Assembly (NCBI GenBank): GCA_002435785.1
Contig: DIUC01000093.1
Location: 5,589 to 69,588, forward strand
DNA length: 64,000 nucleotides
Reading direction: 5' to 3'
Source: Saprospiraceae bacterium UBA6168
Lineage (GTDB): Bacteria > Bacteroidota > Bacteroidia > Chitinophagales > Saprospiraceae
Shown here piece by piece: positions 17,126-24,173 of this stretch; position 1 is the stretch's first letter; every line of letters starts with the position of its first letter. The position numbers and the translations under genes were made by a program. Under the pieces are notes generated by a model. The model worked only from the letters and a program-made list of their open reading frames with translations, was not told the origin of the DNA and made no database searches.

Positions 17126-17971
17126 ATGCTAATCATCGCAGACGGTGGCGCTACAAAGGCCGATTGGGTAATCGTAAAAGACAATGGCGAACAACAAGCC
17201 ATCACCACCTCTGGCTTCAATCCCAATTATGTTTCCGGGGACCGCATTTCCGAAATAATCCGGCAAGAACTGGTGGAAAGGTTGCCCTTTGAAATCACGG
17301 GTACAGTATTCTATTACGGGACGGGATGCTGGGATGCTGGTCGTAGGCAAATCGTGGTGGACGCCATCCAAAGGGAATTGCCAGAGGCGGAAATCAACGG
17401 CAGCCACGATATACTTGCAGCGGCCCGTGCCACTTGCGGCCACCGACCGGGCATCGCCTGCATCCTGGGCACCGGCTCCAATTCCGTGCTTTTTGACGGC
17501 GAGCAGATAGTGGACAATGTGACCAACCTCGGCTTCCTGTTGGGAGATGAAGGCAGCGGTGCGCAGATTGGCAAAATGCTGGTACAAGCCTATTTTTACC
17601 GGGAAATGCCTGCTGATTTGCAGCCCATTATTGAACAAGTTTGCCCCAATGGCCGTAAAGACATCCTTGACAAAGTGTACGCTGGAGGTGTTCCAGCGGC
17701 ATATCTTGCATCCTTTACCCAGTTGTTTGCGGAGAAGCAAGCACACCCATTCGTAAGGGCTTTGGTGAAAAAAAGCTTTACGGAGTTCCTGACCCGGCAT
17801 GTTTGCAAGTACATAGGGCACGAGACACTGCCTATCAGCTTTGTGGGCTCTGTTGGCTACCATTTCCAAGCGATTTTGGAAGAAGCTCTAAATGACCTCA
17901 ACCTAATACCCGGTATTTTTATAAAAAAACCAATTGAGAACTTGGTGAAATACCATTTGCAAAAAAACTAA
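17126..17971 (+). CDS. BadF/BadG/BcrA/BcrD-family ATPase, likely N-acetylglucosamine-type kinase
   Basis: A 281-residue ASKHA-fold kinase. The phosphate-1 loop LIIADGGATKADWVIV opens the protein; CILGTGSNSVLFDGE is the phosphate-2 region, and LGFLLGDEGSGAQIG follows. The length and single-domain form match the small Bacteroidota proteins annotated as N-acetylglucosamine kinase, so amino-sugar recycling is likely. The longer frame upstream (17081) overlaps the -7 box and is rejected. pfkA follows 60 bp later on the same strand. Confidence 0.78.
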   Translation: MLIIADGGATKADWVIVKDNGEQQAITTSGFNPNYVSGDRISEIIRQELVERLPFEITGTVFYYGTGCWDAGRRQIVVDAIQRELPEAEINGSHDILAAARATCGHRPGIACILGTGSNSVLFDGEQIVDNVTNLGFLLGDEGSGAQIGKMLVQAYFYREMPADLQPIIEQVCPNGRKDILDKVYAGGVPAAYLASFTQLFAEKQAHPFVRALVKKSFTEFLTRHVCKYIGHETLPISFVGSVGYHFQAILEEALNDLNLIPGIFIKKPIENLVKYHLQKN

Positions 17972-18031
17972 ACCGAATGTTTTTCTGGCTTTCAACCCTC
18001 GGAAAGCACCTTCGGGATACAAACTAAAAAA

Positions 18032-19015
18032 ATGAGCAAGAACATCAAAAGAATTGCAGTCTATACCTCCGGCGGCGACGCCCCCGGCATGAACGCCGCT
18101 GTGCGGGCCGTAGTGCGCACCTGTGCTTACCACGACATCGAGATTTTCGGCATCACGGGCGGCTATGAAGGCATGATGGACGGCAAACTCAACAAACTCG
18201 AAACCCGTGACGTGGGCAATATCATCCAGCGGGGCGGCACCTTCCTAAAGACTGCCAGGAGCGAGCGCTTCATGACACCCGAAGGCAGGAAGTTGGCGGC
18301 TGCTGCCCTCAAGAAGCATAAAATCGAGGGGCTGATAGCCTTGGGCGGAAATGGCACATTCACAGGTGCCGACATTTTTTACAAGGAACACGGGATTCCA
18401 GTGGTGGGAGTGCCATGTACCATTGACAACGACCTGTACGGCACCGACTACACGATTGGTTTTGACACAGCATTGAACACCGCCGTGGAAGCGGTGGACA
18501 AGATTCGGGATACCGCAGAGTCGCACGACCGCTTGTTTTTTATCGAAGTAATGGGAAGAAATTCGGGGTTCTTGGCGCTCCATACTGCCATTGCCTCTGG
18601 TGCCACGCTCGTTTTGCTCCCAGAGCAAGAAACTACTTACGACGAATTGGCCAACACCCTGCGCACTTCCGCCAAGCGCAAAAAACTATTCAGCCTCATC
18701 ATCGTTGCCGAAGGCAACACCTTGGGCAAAACAGAAGAAATAGCGGAGGAACTGAAGGCCAGGGTGGGCGCTTATGATACCCGAGTGACGGTCATCGGGC
18801 ACTTGCAGCGGGGTGGCTCCCCCTCCGGTGCCGACCGGCTGCTGGCCAGCCGTCTTGGCTCCAATGCCGTGGAAGCACTGATGGACGGACACAAGAGCGT
18901 GATGGTAGGCATTGACAACAACCTCATCAAATACACCCCGCTGGGCATTGCCGTGCGCAACCAAAAGGAAATAAACATGGACATGCTGCGCTTGGCCCAG
19001 ATTCTGGCATTGTAG
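18032..19015 (+). CDS. pfkA: ATP-dependent 6-phosphofructokinase with an unusual GGNG motif
   Basis: A 327-residue glycolytic kinase that makes fructose 1,6-bisphosphate. It has TSGGDAPGMNAAVRA (ATP/substrate loop), the catalytic CTIDNDLYGTD with D132 and D134, MGRNSGFLALHTA, and HLQRGGSPSGADRLLA. Where E. coli PfkA has GGDGS, this protein has LGGNGTF: the aspartate equivalent to D103, which helps hold Mg-ATP, is N107 (codon AAT). The adjacent glycine that marks ATP rather than pyrophosphate users is kept. Other active-site residues are intact, so it is probably active with altered metal binding. Confidence 0.9.
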   Translation: MSKNIKRIAVYTSGGDAPGMNAAVRAVVRTCAYHDIEIFGITGGYEGMMDGKLNKLETRDVGNIIQRGGTFLKTARSERFMTPEGRKLAAAALKKHKIEGLIALGGNGTFTGADIFYKEHGIPVVGVPCTIDNDLYGTDYTIGFDTALNTAVEAVDKIRDTAESHDRLFFIEVMGRNSGFLALHTAIASGATLVLLPEQETTYDELANTLRTSAKRKKLFSLIIVAEGNTLGKTEEIAEELKARVGAYDTRVTVIGHLQRGGSPSGADRLLASRLGSNAVEALMDGHKSVMVGIDNNLIKYTPLGIAVRNQKEINMDMLRLAQILAL

Positions 19016-19050
19016 GTAGTCCCACCGACTGTTCACTTGAGACTTGTCAT

Positions 19051-19953
19051 CTACAGGGCATTGGCCTTTTGCTTTGCAATAGATTGTCCAATCATAAACA
19101 CCACCAGCGGCACCAACCCGTGCGGCAGCCGATAGACCATTTGGTGTGCCCACTCATGGAGGCTTTCAAGTGGAAAGTCCCAGAAGAAATTGCCGGTTAT
19201 CCTTGCGAAAGAGGTCAGCAAGCCCCAGATGGCAGCATAAAGCAAGAACCATTTTGACCACTTAAATGGTAAAAAAATGCCAACGGCTACGGCAAAATCC
19301 AACCAACCCGCCACCAATAGCAAATTCACGGCAAATACCTCTGAGCAGTGAAGGCTGTGCATGACCATCGTTGTGAAAAGTCCGGGCCGGGGATAATATC
19401 CAACGGCATACAAGCCGTGGCAGGCAAAGGTGAGCGCTGTCGCAATCTTCATGGCCAACACCAACCATGCGGGGATGGTAAAATCATTGGAGCGGTCTTG
19501 TGTACCTCCTGCATACTTCGCAAAATAAATCAAAAACACCGGGGTGCTGAATTGCAGCGCATACTCCAAAAACTGGCCAGTGCTAAAGAAGAATTCCTTC
19601 ATGTATAGCAGCGCCAAAAGTACCTGACCGACAACCCCCAACCAAATCGGCCACCGCACCCACCTTGGCATTTTCTCATAAAACAGGCAGGCCACGGCGC
19701 AAAGCAAGTAGAATACACCAATTCCCACCATCCATTTCTGAATCGTAGCATCCACGGCGAGGTTGGTCACGTACTCGTTCCAAGTCCATGGGGTGAGCGC
19801 TTCTATTGCGGGTTTCATCAACTGGGCGTCCCAAAGCAGCTCCCGATAAGGCGCATCCCAGAAAATATGCTGGTAGGCACGGCCAGCAAAAACGCTGGCA
19901 GCAGCAATTTTTAAAGAATGATGAATGATAAATGATGAATGATGAACTTTCAA
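19051..19953 (-). CDS. Polytopic membrane protein of unknown function
   Basis: A 300-residue protein with about seven hydrophobic segments from about 70 to 295, many aromatic residues and several conserved-looking histidines (LTFACHGLYAVGYY, VMHSLHCSEVF). I do not recognise the family; a DoxX-like four-helix core is a guess. Start problem: the frame opens with TTG at 19953, and the first 13 codons (KVHHSSFIIHHS) are encoded by a TGATGAAT-type repeat. The conserved part seems to start near LKIAAASVFAGRAYQ, and no ATG lies near. The true start may therefore be a non-ATG codon near 19910. It converges on pfkA. Confidence 0.65.
   Translation of the reverse strand: MKVHHSSFIIHHSLKIAAASVFAGRAYQHIFWDAPYRELLWDAQLMKPAIEALTPWTWNEYVTNLAVDATIQKWMVGIGVFYLLCAVACLFYEKMPRWVRWPIWLGVVGQVLLALLYMKEFFFSTGQFLEYALQFSTPVFLIYFAKYAGGTQDRSNDFTIPAWLVLAMKIATALTFACHGLYAVGYYPRPGLFTTMVMHSLHCSEVFAVNLLLVAGWLDFAVAVGIFLPFKWSKWFLLYAAIWGLLTSFARITGNFFWDFPLESLHEWAHQMVYRLPHGLVPLVVFMIGQSIAKQKANAL
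19915..19949. repeat. TGATGAAT-type simple repeat, copy 1
   Basis: AATGATGAATGATAAATGA followed by more of the same units. The inverted counterpart lies at 20075-20106, and a related stretch is at 29199-29221. All three sit right at gene starts. Confidence 0.6.
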
Positions 19954-20074
19954 GGCGTTGATTTTCAGCTATTTGAGTATTAATCCTTCTCGAATTTTGG
20001 CCAAATGCAAAAGTAACCTCATTTTGCTGAACCATTTTTGCCAGTAATTGATTTTATGCCGGAATGACGCTCGA

Positions 20075-20106
20075 TTCATCATTAACCATTTATCATTCAT
20101 CATTTT
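20075..20106. repeat. TGATGAAT-type simple repeat, copy 2 (inverted)
   Basis: Contains ATTCATCATTAACC, then ATTTATCATTCATCATT, the reverse complement style of copy 1, ending nine bases before the arfB ATG. Confidence 0.6.
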
Positions 20107-20114
20107 TTTGCACC

Positions 20115-20555
20115 ATGAATCTCGAACTAATAAAACAGGAAATCACCTTCAAGACTGCCCGAAGCTCCGGCCCCGGCGGACAGAACGTGAACAAGGTGGA
20201 AACAAAGGTGGAGCTTCGCTTTGACGTTGCGAATTCCCGCCATTTGGAGGAAGTAGAGAAACAAATGGTGCTGACCAACCTCGCCAACCGCATCAATGCC
20301 GAGGGCATCTTGCTGCTCACCAACCAGACGAGCCGCTCGCAACTGAGCAACAAGGAAGCAGCCATTTCAGATTTCGAGAAGCTGATAGTGCAGGCCACGA
20401 CCCCGCCCAAGAAACGGAAAAAAGTAAAGCCACTAACCGCCGACCGGGAAAAACGGCTTTCCACAAAAAAACAGGACAGCGAAAAAAAATCATTTCGCAA
20501 AAAGGTCTCTTTTCAATTGGAAAGGGACCTTTTTTTTGATAGGACACAGATTTAA
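20115..20555 (+). CDS. arfB: Alternative ribosome-rescue factor B (peptidyl-tRNA hydrolase)
   Basis: A 146-residue ArfB/YaeJ/ICT1-type protein that frees ribosomes stalled on mRNA without a stop codon. The GGQ domain is at the start (SSGPGGQNVNKVETKVEL, GGQ at about 20-22). After about residue 100 comes the basic tail (PPKKRKKVK, EKRLSTKKQDSEKKSFRKK) that enters the empty mRNA channel. The last codons are odd. An intrinsic terminator (20499-20537) lies inside the reading frame, and the TAA comes 16 bases after its T-run. Residues after about KKVSF look like translated hairpin. Transcripts ended at the terminator would have no stop codon, as known for E. coli arfA and B. subtilis brfA. The start 20115 gives the normal N-terminus NLELIKQEITFK. 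Confidence 0.88.
   Translation: MNLELIKQEITFKTARSSGPGGQNVNKVETKVELRFDVANSRHLEEVEKQMVLTNLANRINAEGILLLTNQTSRSQLSNKEAAISDFEKLIVQATTPPKKRKKVKPLTADREKRLSTKKQDSEKKSFRKKVSFQLERDLFFDRTQI
20499..20537 (+). terminator. Intrinsic terminator inside the arfB reading frame
   Basis: AAAAAGGTCTCTTT (20499-20512) pairs with AAAGGGACCTTTTT (20521-20534) with one T-G wobble and loop TCAATTGG. A run of eight T (20530-20537) follows. The in-frame stop is downstream at 20553-20555. Confidence 0.88.
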
Positions 20556-20626
20556 CGGATTAAACAGATTTGAACTGATTATTTATCTGTGTTAATCAGT
20601 TCAATCCGTTAAATCAGTGTCCTATC
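20538..20626. repeat. 89-bp imperfect inverted repeat element
   Basis: GATAGGACACAGATTTAACG opens the element, and its near-complement closes it (AAATCAGTGTCCTATC). Inner blocks GAACTGATT / AATCAGTTC also pair. Looks like a small dispersed palindromic element or MITE relic. It starts directly after the arfB T-run and contains the arfB TAA. Confidence 0.7.
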
Positions 20627-20639
20627 CCATGTATATACG

Positions 20640-21656
20640 CTATCCCCCCTCACCCTCCGTTTCCGTCGCTGCCATCACCGATAGGTCGAATTCAGCCGAC
20701 ATCGTACCCATATTTTTCACCACGAGGAAACCCATGCCCGGTGCCCAGCCCGCTTCGGCGGCAGTGGTCTCGATGGTTTCGTTCGACTGCACGGTGATTT
20801 TTAACGGATTGTCCAAGTTGGTGCCATTGGCCACGAAGAAAAACTGAAGGTCCACCAGCCCCGACTGGTTCATGAAATTGCAAGTGGCGTTCGTGCTGAT
20901 GACCAATTTCTTGGGCAATGTAACCAGGAAACTGGCGCCAGCTTCTACGGTGCCTTCCGATTGGAACATAAAATCCTCATCGCTCACGTTTTTGCGCAGC
21001 AGGCTTAGGTCATAGAAATTTTCTACCATGGACAGGTTCTGGCGGTACTTGACTTTTAGCTTGCACAGGTTATCGTCCAGCAAGTTTGCCAGTTCGACCC
21101 GCATTTCTTCTAATTCCGTGCTCTTAACATCAACTTTATCATATTGCGATTGCTGCGACTTGCGTGCTAAATGTACTTCTGCTACTTTAGCGTCAACCGT
21201 TGTTTTCAATGCGGCCAGTTGCGTGTAATTGCTCAGCGTCTCGCTAAGCGCATCCAAAGCCGCCAAGCGGTCTTCATAAGGGTCACTGGTAATGGCCATC
21301 CTGCCACCTGGGAAGATGGCAATATAAGTAGGTGTGCGCACCGGAAAATAATAAGTGACCTGACCTTCCCAAAAATCCAACACTGTGTCATTGATTTCAT
21401 CCAAAAGGTTTGTCCATTCCTTTGTATCGCCCTTGCCGATGCCCTTGCCGCTTTCCCACTGCGTTATCAGCAGGTTATAGGCCAGCTTCTTTGGGTGCGT
21501 GATGTCATACATGGCCTCAATCTCCGGGTCATCGTCCTTGGCAATTTCCAGCTTGCGGTCGTGGTCGTTGATGATGAGGCGCATTTTCTTCTTGGACTTT
21601 TTGGTGGCATTGTCAAACAGGTTGCTCAATGGCGCCCATTCTCCTTTTTTGCTCAT
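20640..21656 (-). CDS. Unknown 338-residue protein next to a palindrome array
   Basis: No signal peptide or membrane span. The N-terminus is basic (KKSKKKMRLIIND). A middle region (about 60-130) has FWEGQVTYYFPVRTPTYIAIFPGG. A likely coiled coil at about 150-205 (KVAEVHLARKSQQSQYDKVD) follows. The last about 110 residues look beta-rich and end in an acidic tail TETEGEGG. I recognise no family. Its stop is 14 bp from the 89-bp repeat element and its start is about 280 bp from the 21-bp palindrome array, so it may be the partner of that array; this is position only. Confidence 0.6.
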   Translation of the reverse strand: MSKKGEWAPLSNLFDNATKKSKKKMRLIINDHDRKLEIAKDDDPEIEAMYDITHPKKLAYNLLITQWESGKGIGKGDTKEWTNLLDEINDTVLDFWEGQVTYYFPVRTPTYIAIFPGGRMAITSDPYEDRLAALDALSETLSNYTQLAALKTTVDAKVAEVHLARKSQQSQYDKVDVKSTELEEMRVELANLLDDNLCKLKVKYRQNLSMVENFYDLSLLRKNVSDEDFMFQSEGTVEAGASFLVTLPKKLVISTNATCNFMNQSGLVDLQFFFVANGTNLDNPLKITVQSNETIETTAAEAGWAPGMGFLVVKNMGTMSAEFDLSVMAATETEGEGG

Positions 21657-21936
21657 GATTTGGTCATTAGTTTAAATAGAAAGCGGTCAGGTGGTACTTG
21701 GCAAAACGGGGTTTTAGCAAGCTACTATTCCGCACACTGGCAATATCGCCAAATGATGTATTTTAGTACGCAGGCGTTTTTGCCGGGGTTTCAGTATTCA
21801 AGAAAATTTTTTTCAATTTCAATATTTGACCTAAACACAGCTAATTGACCGCTTGACCTGCCGTCAAAAAAATACGTTGGCAGTTCAACAACGCCGTCAG
21901 GAGCTGACCGCCCCGTTTTATGGCTTTAAAGGTATT

Positions 21937-22072
21937 CTGCACGTGCAGCATGACATTCTAAACGTTCAGAATGGTGTTCTGCACGTGCAGAATGCCATTC
22001 TGAATGTTTAGAATGCCGTTCTGCACGTGCAGAACGTCATTTCAAGCATTGAAAAAAGCGGTCTGCACGTGC
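21937..22072. repeat. Palindrome array with exact 21-bp centre spacing
   Basis: CTGCACGTGCAG occurs at 21937-21948, 21979-21990 and 22021-22032, with a fourth, CTGCACGTGC, at 22063-22072; starts are exactly 42 bp apart. Midway lie ATTCTAAACGTTCAGAAT (21955-21972) and ATTCTGAATGTTTAGAAT (21997-22014). A decayed TTTCAAGCATTGAAA (22040-22054) occupies the third midpoint. Centres fall every 21 bp, two DNA turns. In one frame both strands read a seven-residue repeat such as VLHVQNA or ILNVQNG, broken by TAG in one unit. No complete gene covers it. Confidence 0.9.
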
Positions 22073-22118
22073 GGATTTGTATTTTAAAGGCTTGGAATGG
22101 TGGTCGGAAAGTGTGGAA

Positions 22119-22153
22119 GGGGGTTTGGGGGGTTGGGTGGGGGTTTTGCGGGG
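22119..22153 (+). other. G-quadruplex-type G-run cluster
   Basis: Five G-runs on the plus strand with lengths 5, 6, 3, 5 and 4, separated by 3, 2, 1 and 6 bases. Four of them meet the usual G3+N1-7 rule. It sits directly after the palindrome array. Confidence 0.7.
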
Positions 22154-22164
22154 ATATCGCCAAT

Positions 22165-22264
22165 TTGCCACAAGTGTCGCTTCGCTAAATTCTTGCTGGA
22201 ACTTGTGCGCTATTGTAGTTTCTTATATTGTGGGTAGATTGGAGGGGTGAAAGACTTGCGGCAA
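22165..22264. repeat. 100-bp imperfect inverted repeat at the 3' side of the AT-rich gene block
   Basis: TTGCCACAAGT (22165-22175) and ACTTGCGGCAA (22254-22264) pair with one mismatch. Inside, ACTTGT (22201-22206) can also pair with ACAAGT. It lies just beyond the stop of the 78-residue gene, with a second long inverted repeat at 24050-24130 inside the block. Confidence 0.5.
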
Positions 22265-22294
22265 CGGGTTCAATTCTTTTGCAGTCATTTTTTT

Positions 22295-22531
22295 TTACTT
22301 TATTTCAATAAAATTTTTGAATACACCTATATACACCTTCTTTGATACACTTGAGTTGTATTGATATTTAGAAAATAAAAGATAGTAACCTGTCCGACCG
22401 GCCCTAACCCTTTTAATACCATTACCTTCAATATAATTTTCAAAGTCGTTCTGTGTCGGGTTAGTTACAACAAATAGTCCCACCACAACAGCAAAACCAA
22501 TTAGTATCTTATTTTTTTTGTCTGTTTTCAT
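22295..22531 (-). CDS. Small membrane-anchored protein (possibly DUF4359-like)
   Basis: 78 residues: a basic N-terminus, one hydrophobic segment (ILIGFAVVVGLFVV), then VTNPTQNDFENYIEGN and a short basic C-terminal half. The TNP motif after a membrane helix recalls DUF4359-type proteins, a weak resemblance. It is the last gene of an AT-rich minus-strand block. Confidence 0.5.
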   Translation of the reverse strand: MKTDKKNKILIGFAVVVGLFVVTNPTQNDFENYIEGNGIKRVRAGRTGYYLLFSKYQYNSSVSKKVYIGVFKNFIEIK

Positions 22532-22631
22532 GTCAATTTATGTTTAGTGAGTAAATATTGTCAATCAGTTAAATGTAAAGGCGAATTCAATATTAAAGTT
22601 CTTACTCTTGATTAGGTTTTTGTCACACCAT

Positions 22632-23000
22632 TTATTTAAGAAAAATGATTTTTCCTCTGGAATATCCATAATTGCTTTCGAGTATGAGTATTGCTTCGTC
22701 ATAATTTGCATATTCGTAGCAATATCTCGTCTCTATGTAGATATTTTGACCTCTAACTTCATACAAGTTAGAATTTTTTCTTGTAACTTCAATCTGATAT
22801 TTGCCTTCATCCAGCTTTACAGTTGAGAGGATATATTCAACTACTTCGCCCAAATTTTTCAATTCCCCGTCATCAGTAAGAACTGTTATCCCATTATCTG
22901 GTTCTGTAGCTTCATAAATATTTTTCACATCACATTCTGTCTGTCCCAAGCAGAATATTGGCATGAACAAAACAAGCAGTATGTAGATATTCTTTTTCAT
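22632..23000 (-). CDS. Secreted protein of unknown function
   Basis: 122 residues with a signal peptide (KKNIYILLVLFMPIFCLGQ). The mature part has beta-strand-like sequence and two cysteines (TECDVKN, TRYCYEY). No family recognised. It starts one base after the end of the next upstream gene (23002), so the two are probably cotranscribed. Confidence 0.55.
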   Translation of the reverse strand: MKKNIYILLVLFMPIFCLGQTECDVKNIYEATEPDNGITVLTDDGELKNLGEVVEYILSTVKLDEGKYQIEVTRKNSNLYEVRGQNIYIETRYCYEYANYDEAILILESNYGYSRGKIIFLK

Positions 23001-23001
23001 T

Positions 23002-23373
23002 TTAGTTGAGTTTTAGCCTGAATTTGTTTCTAATGTGTTGACTATAATATTGCCCAAAAGAACTTGCAGCCTTGAATTCATTCCAGAGTTCTATTGGTAA
23101 ATTTTGGTGTACATACACATCGTTTTCGATTGTCTTGATTGTAAAAAATCCTGTTTTGTTATCGCAACTAAAAAACTTTGCCTCACTCAACCAAGAACTT
23201 TTGGATGTATTTACTTTGTCTGTAAATTCAAATTTCGACTGATTTATTAGTTGTAAGGCTGATTCGTAGCTTACAAAACTTTTTGGCAGAGTTTCACAGC
23301 TCTGCGAGTTGCAGTTGGCAAAGGTTGACAAAAACAACAATAAGATAAATATTTGCTTCATGTTAGAATTCAT
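23002..23373 (-). CDS. Secreted KTSC-like domain protein
   Basis: 123 residues: a signal peptide starting at either of two Met (NSNMKQIFILLLFLSTFANC), possibly a lipoprotein site at the cysteine in TFANC. The C-terminal about 60 residues fit the KTSC domain pattern: a KVNTSKSSW start, a strand pair, YVHQNLPIELWNEFKAASSF, and GQYYSQHIRNKF. KTSC domains are of unknown function, usually cytosolic or fused to nucleases or synthetases, so a secreted form is odd. Overlaps the upstream coiled-coil gene by 11 bp. Confidence 0.6.
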   Translation of the reverse strand: MNSNMKQIFILLLFLSTFANCNSQSCETLPKSFVSYESALQLINQSKFEFTDKVNTSKSSWLSEAKFFSCDNKTGFFTIKTIENDVYVHQNLPIELWNEFKAASSFGQYYSQHIRNKFRLKLN

Positions 23374-23680
23374 TTTTTAAATCATCAATTGCTGATTCCA
23401 CATCAGAAGTAGCTGATTCAATATCGTTTATGTTATCTTCCCAATTTTCGACTCGAAAATCATCAACTTCTCCTCGCAAGGAGGAAATATCTGATTCAAG
23501 TTCGTTTGCATAATTTTCAAGAGCAGAAATCTTACTTTCTAATTCTTCAGTTTCCGATTCACATTCTGTAAGTTTTTCTTCTAACTCTGATACTTTTTCT
23601 TCCAAGTACTGCACCCTGTCTTCCCCACAGCCAGTAGATAAAATCACAACAAATAGAATAAGTTGTTTTATTTTCAACAT
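23363..23680 (-). CDS. Coiled-coil lipoprotein
   Basis: 105 residues from the ATG at 23680. A signal with lipobox LSTGC, then an uninterrupted heptad-rich acidic helix (YLEEKVSELEEKLTECESE and following) to the end. A longer frame to 23725 adds 15 basic residues and is less likely. Looks like a trimeric or dimeric Lpp-type rod on the outer membrane; function unknown. Confidence 0.55.
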   Translation of the reverse strand: MLKIKQLILFVVILSTGCGEDRVQYLEEKVSELEEKLTECESETEELESKISALENYANELESDISSLRGEVDDFRVENWEDNINDIESATSDVESAIDDLKNEF

Positions 23681-23736
23681 AGTTATTCTTTTAAGTATTT
23701 TTTCTGATTTATTATGTCTATTCAAATTTTGGCTTT

Positions 23737-24021
23737 CTAAGATGCTAATTTTGAAATGACACTATTTAAGTCTTCAATGACTAAAATTCCAGTCGCTCTG
23801 TAATCTGTGTGTAGGTCGTACAAAACAATTATCTCAAAATCTTTGTGAGCGGAAAGAATGTCAGAAGTTGACTTATCCCAATAAATTCTATCAATAATTG
23901 TTCCGTCATGTTTCCTGTTTGAAGGCACAATTACAAGATGAGAAATCGTGTGCTCTCCGATTTCTTCGCCAATCAAGTGGTCGTACTCTTTGACTTTTTC
24001 AACTGCTTGGTTGTAATTCAT
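23737..24021 (-). CDS. Small soluble protein of unknown function
   Basis: 94 residues, no signal sequence. NYNQAVEKVKEYDHLIGEE at the start, then beta-strands HTISHLVIVPS, EIIVLYDLH and ATGILVIEDL. No family recognised. It starts just downstream (minus strand) of the hairpin at 24050-24130. Confidence 0.5.
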   Translation of the reverse strand: MNYNQAVEKVKEYDHLIGEEIGEHTISHLVIVPSNRKHDGTIIDRIYWDKSTSDILSAHKDFEIIVLYDLHTDYRATGILVIEDLNSVISKLAS

Positions 24022-24049
24022 TTTTCATTTTATTTTTTCTTATTGCACA

Positions 24050-24130
24050 GAACGTGAGCATGGACGCTGTGCTGCCCTGCGTTGGCTTTGAGTGTTGGGC
24101 TTGGGCAGCATAGGCGACCATGCATTGTTC
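24050..24130. repeat. 81-bp imperfect inverted repeat (attC-like fold) inside the AT-rich block
   Basis: Arms: GAAC / GTTC outermost, GCATGG / CCATGC, CGC / GCG, and TGCTGCCC / GGGCAGCA. The loop is GTTGGCTTTGAGTGTTGGGC. This patch is GC-rich between AT-rich genes. The layered, bulged arms and outer GTT/AAC ends resemble integron cassette sites and similar Bacteroidota elements; no integrase is in the window. Confidence 0.55.
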
Positions 24131-24173
24131 TTGCCTTTTTATTTATCGGTTCATTGTGGGTTTTCGTAGGGAT

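Noticed and set aside
21853..22011. Short plus-strand frame through the palindrome array
   Set aside because: It could encode about 52 residues with heptad-like repeats, but has only a TTG start and ends at TAG in mid-array; the mirror frame exists on the other strand because of the palindromes. I treat it as repeat DNA.
21937..22072. CRISPR array
   Set aside because: The units are palindromic with equally repeated midpoints, not unique spacers, and no cas genes are present.
24050..24130. Definite integron attC site
   Set aside because: Arms and GTT/AAC ends are suggestive, but the core RYYYAAC/GTTRRRY pairs are not exact and no integrase is in the window; listed only as a resemblance.
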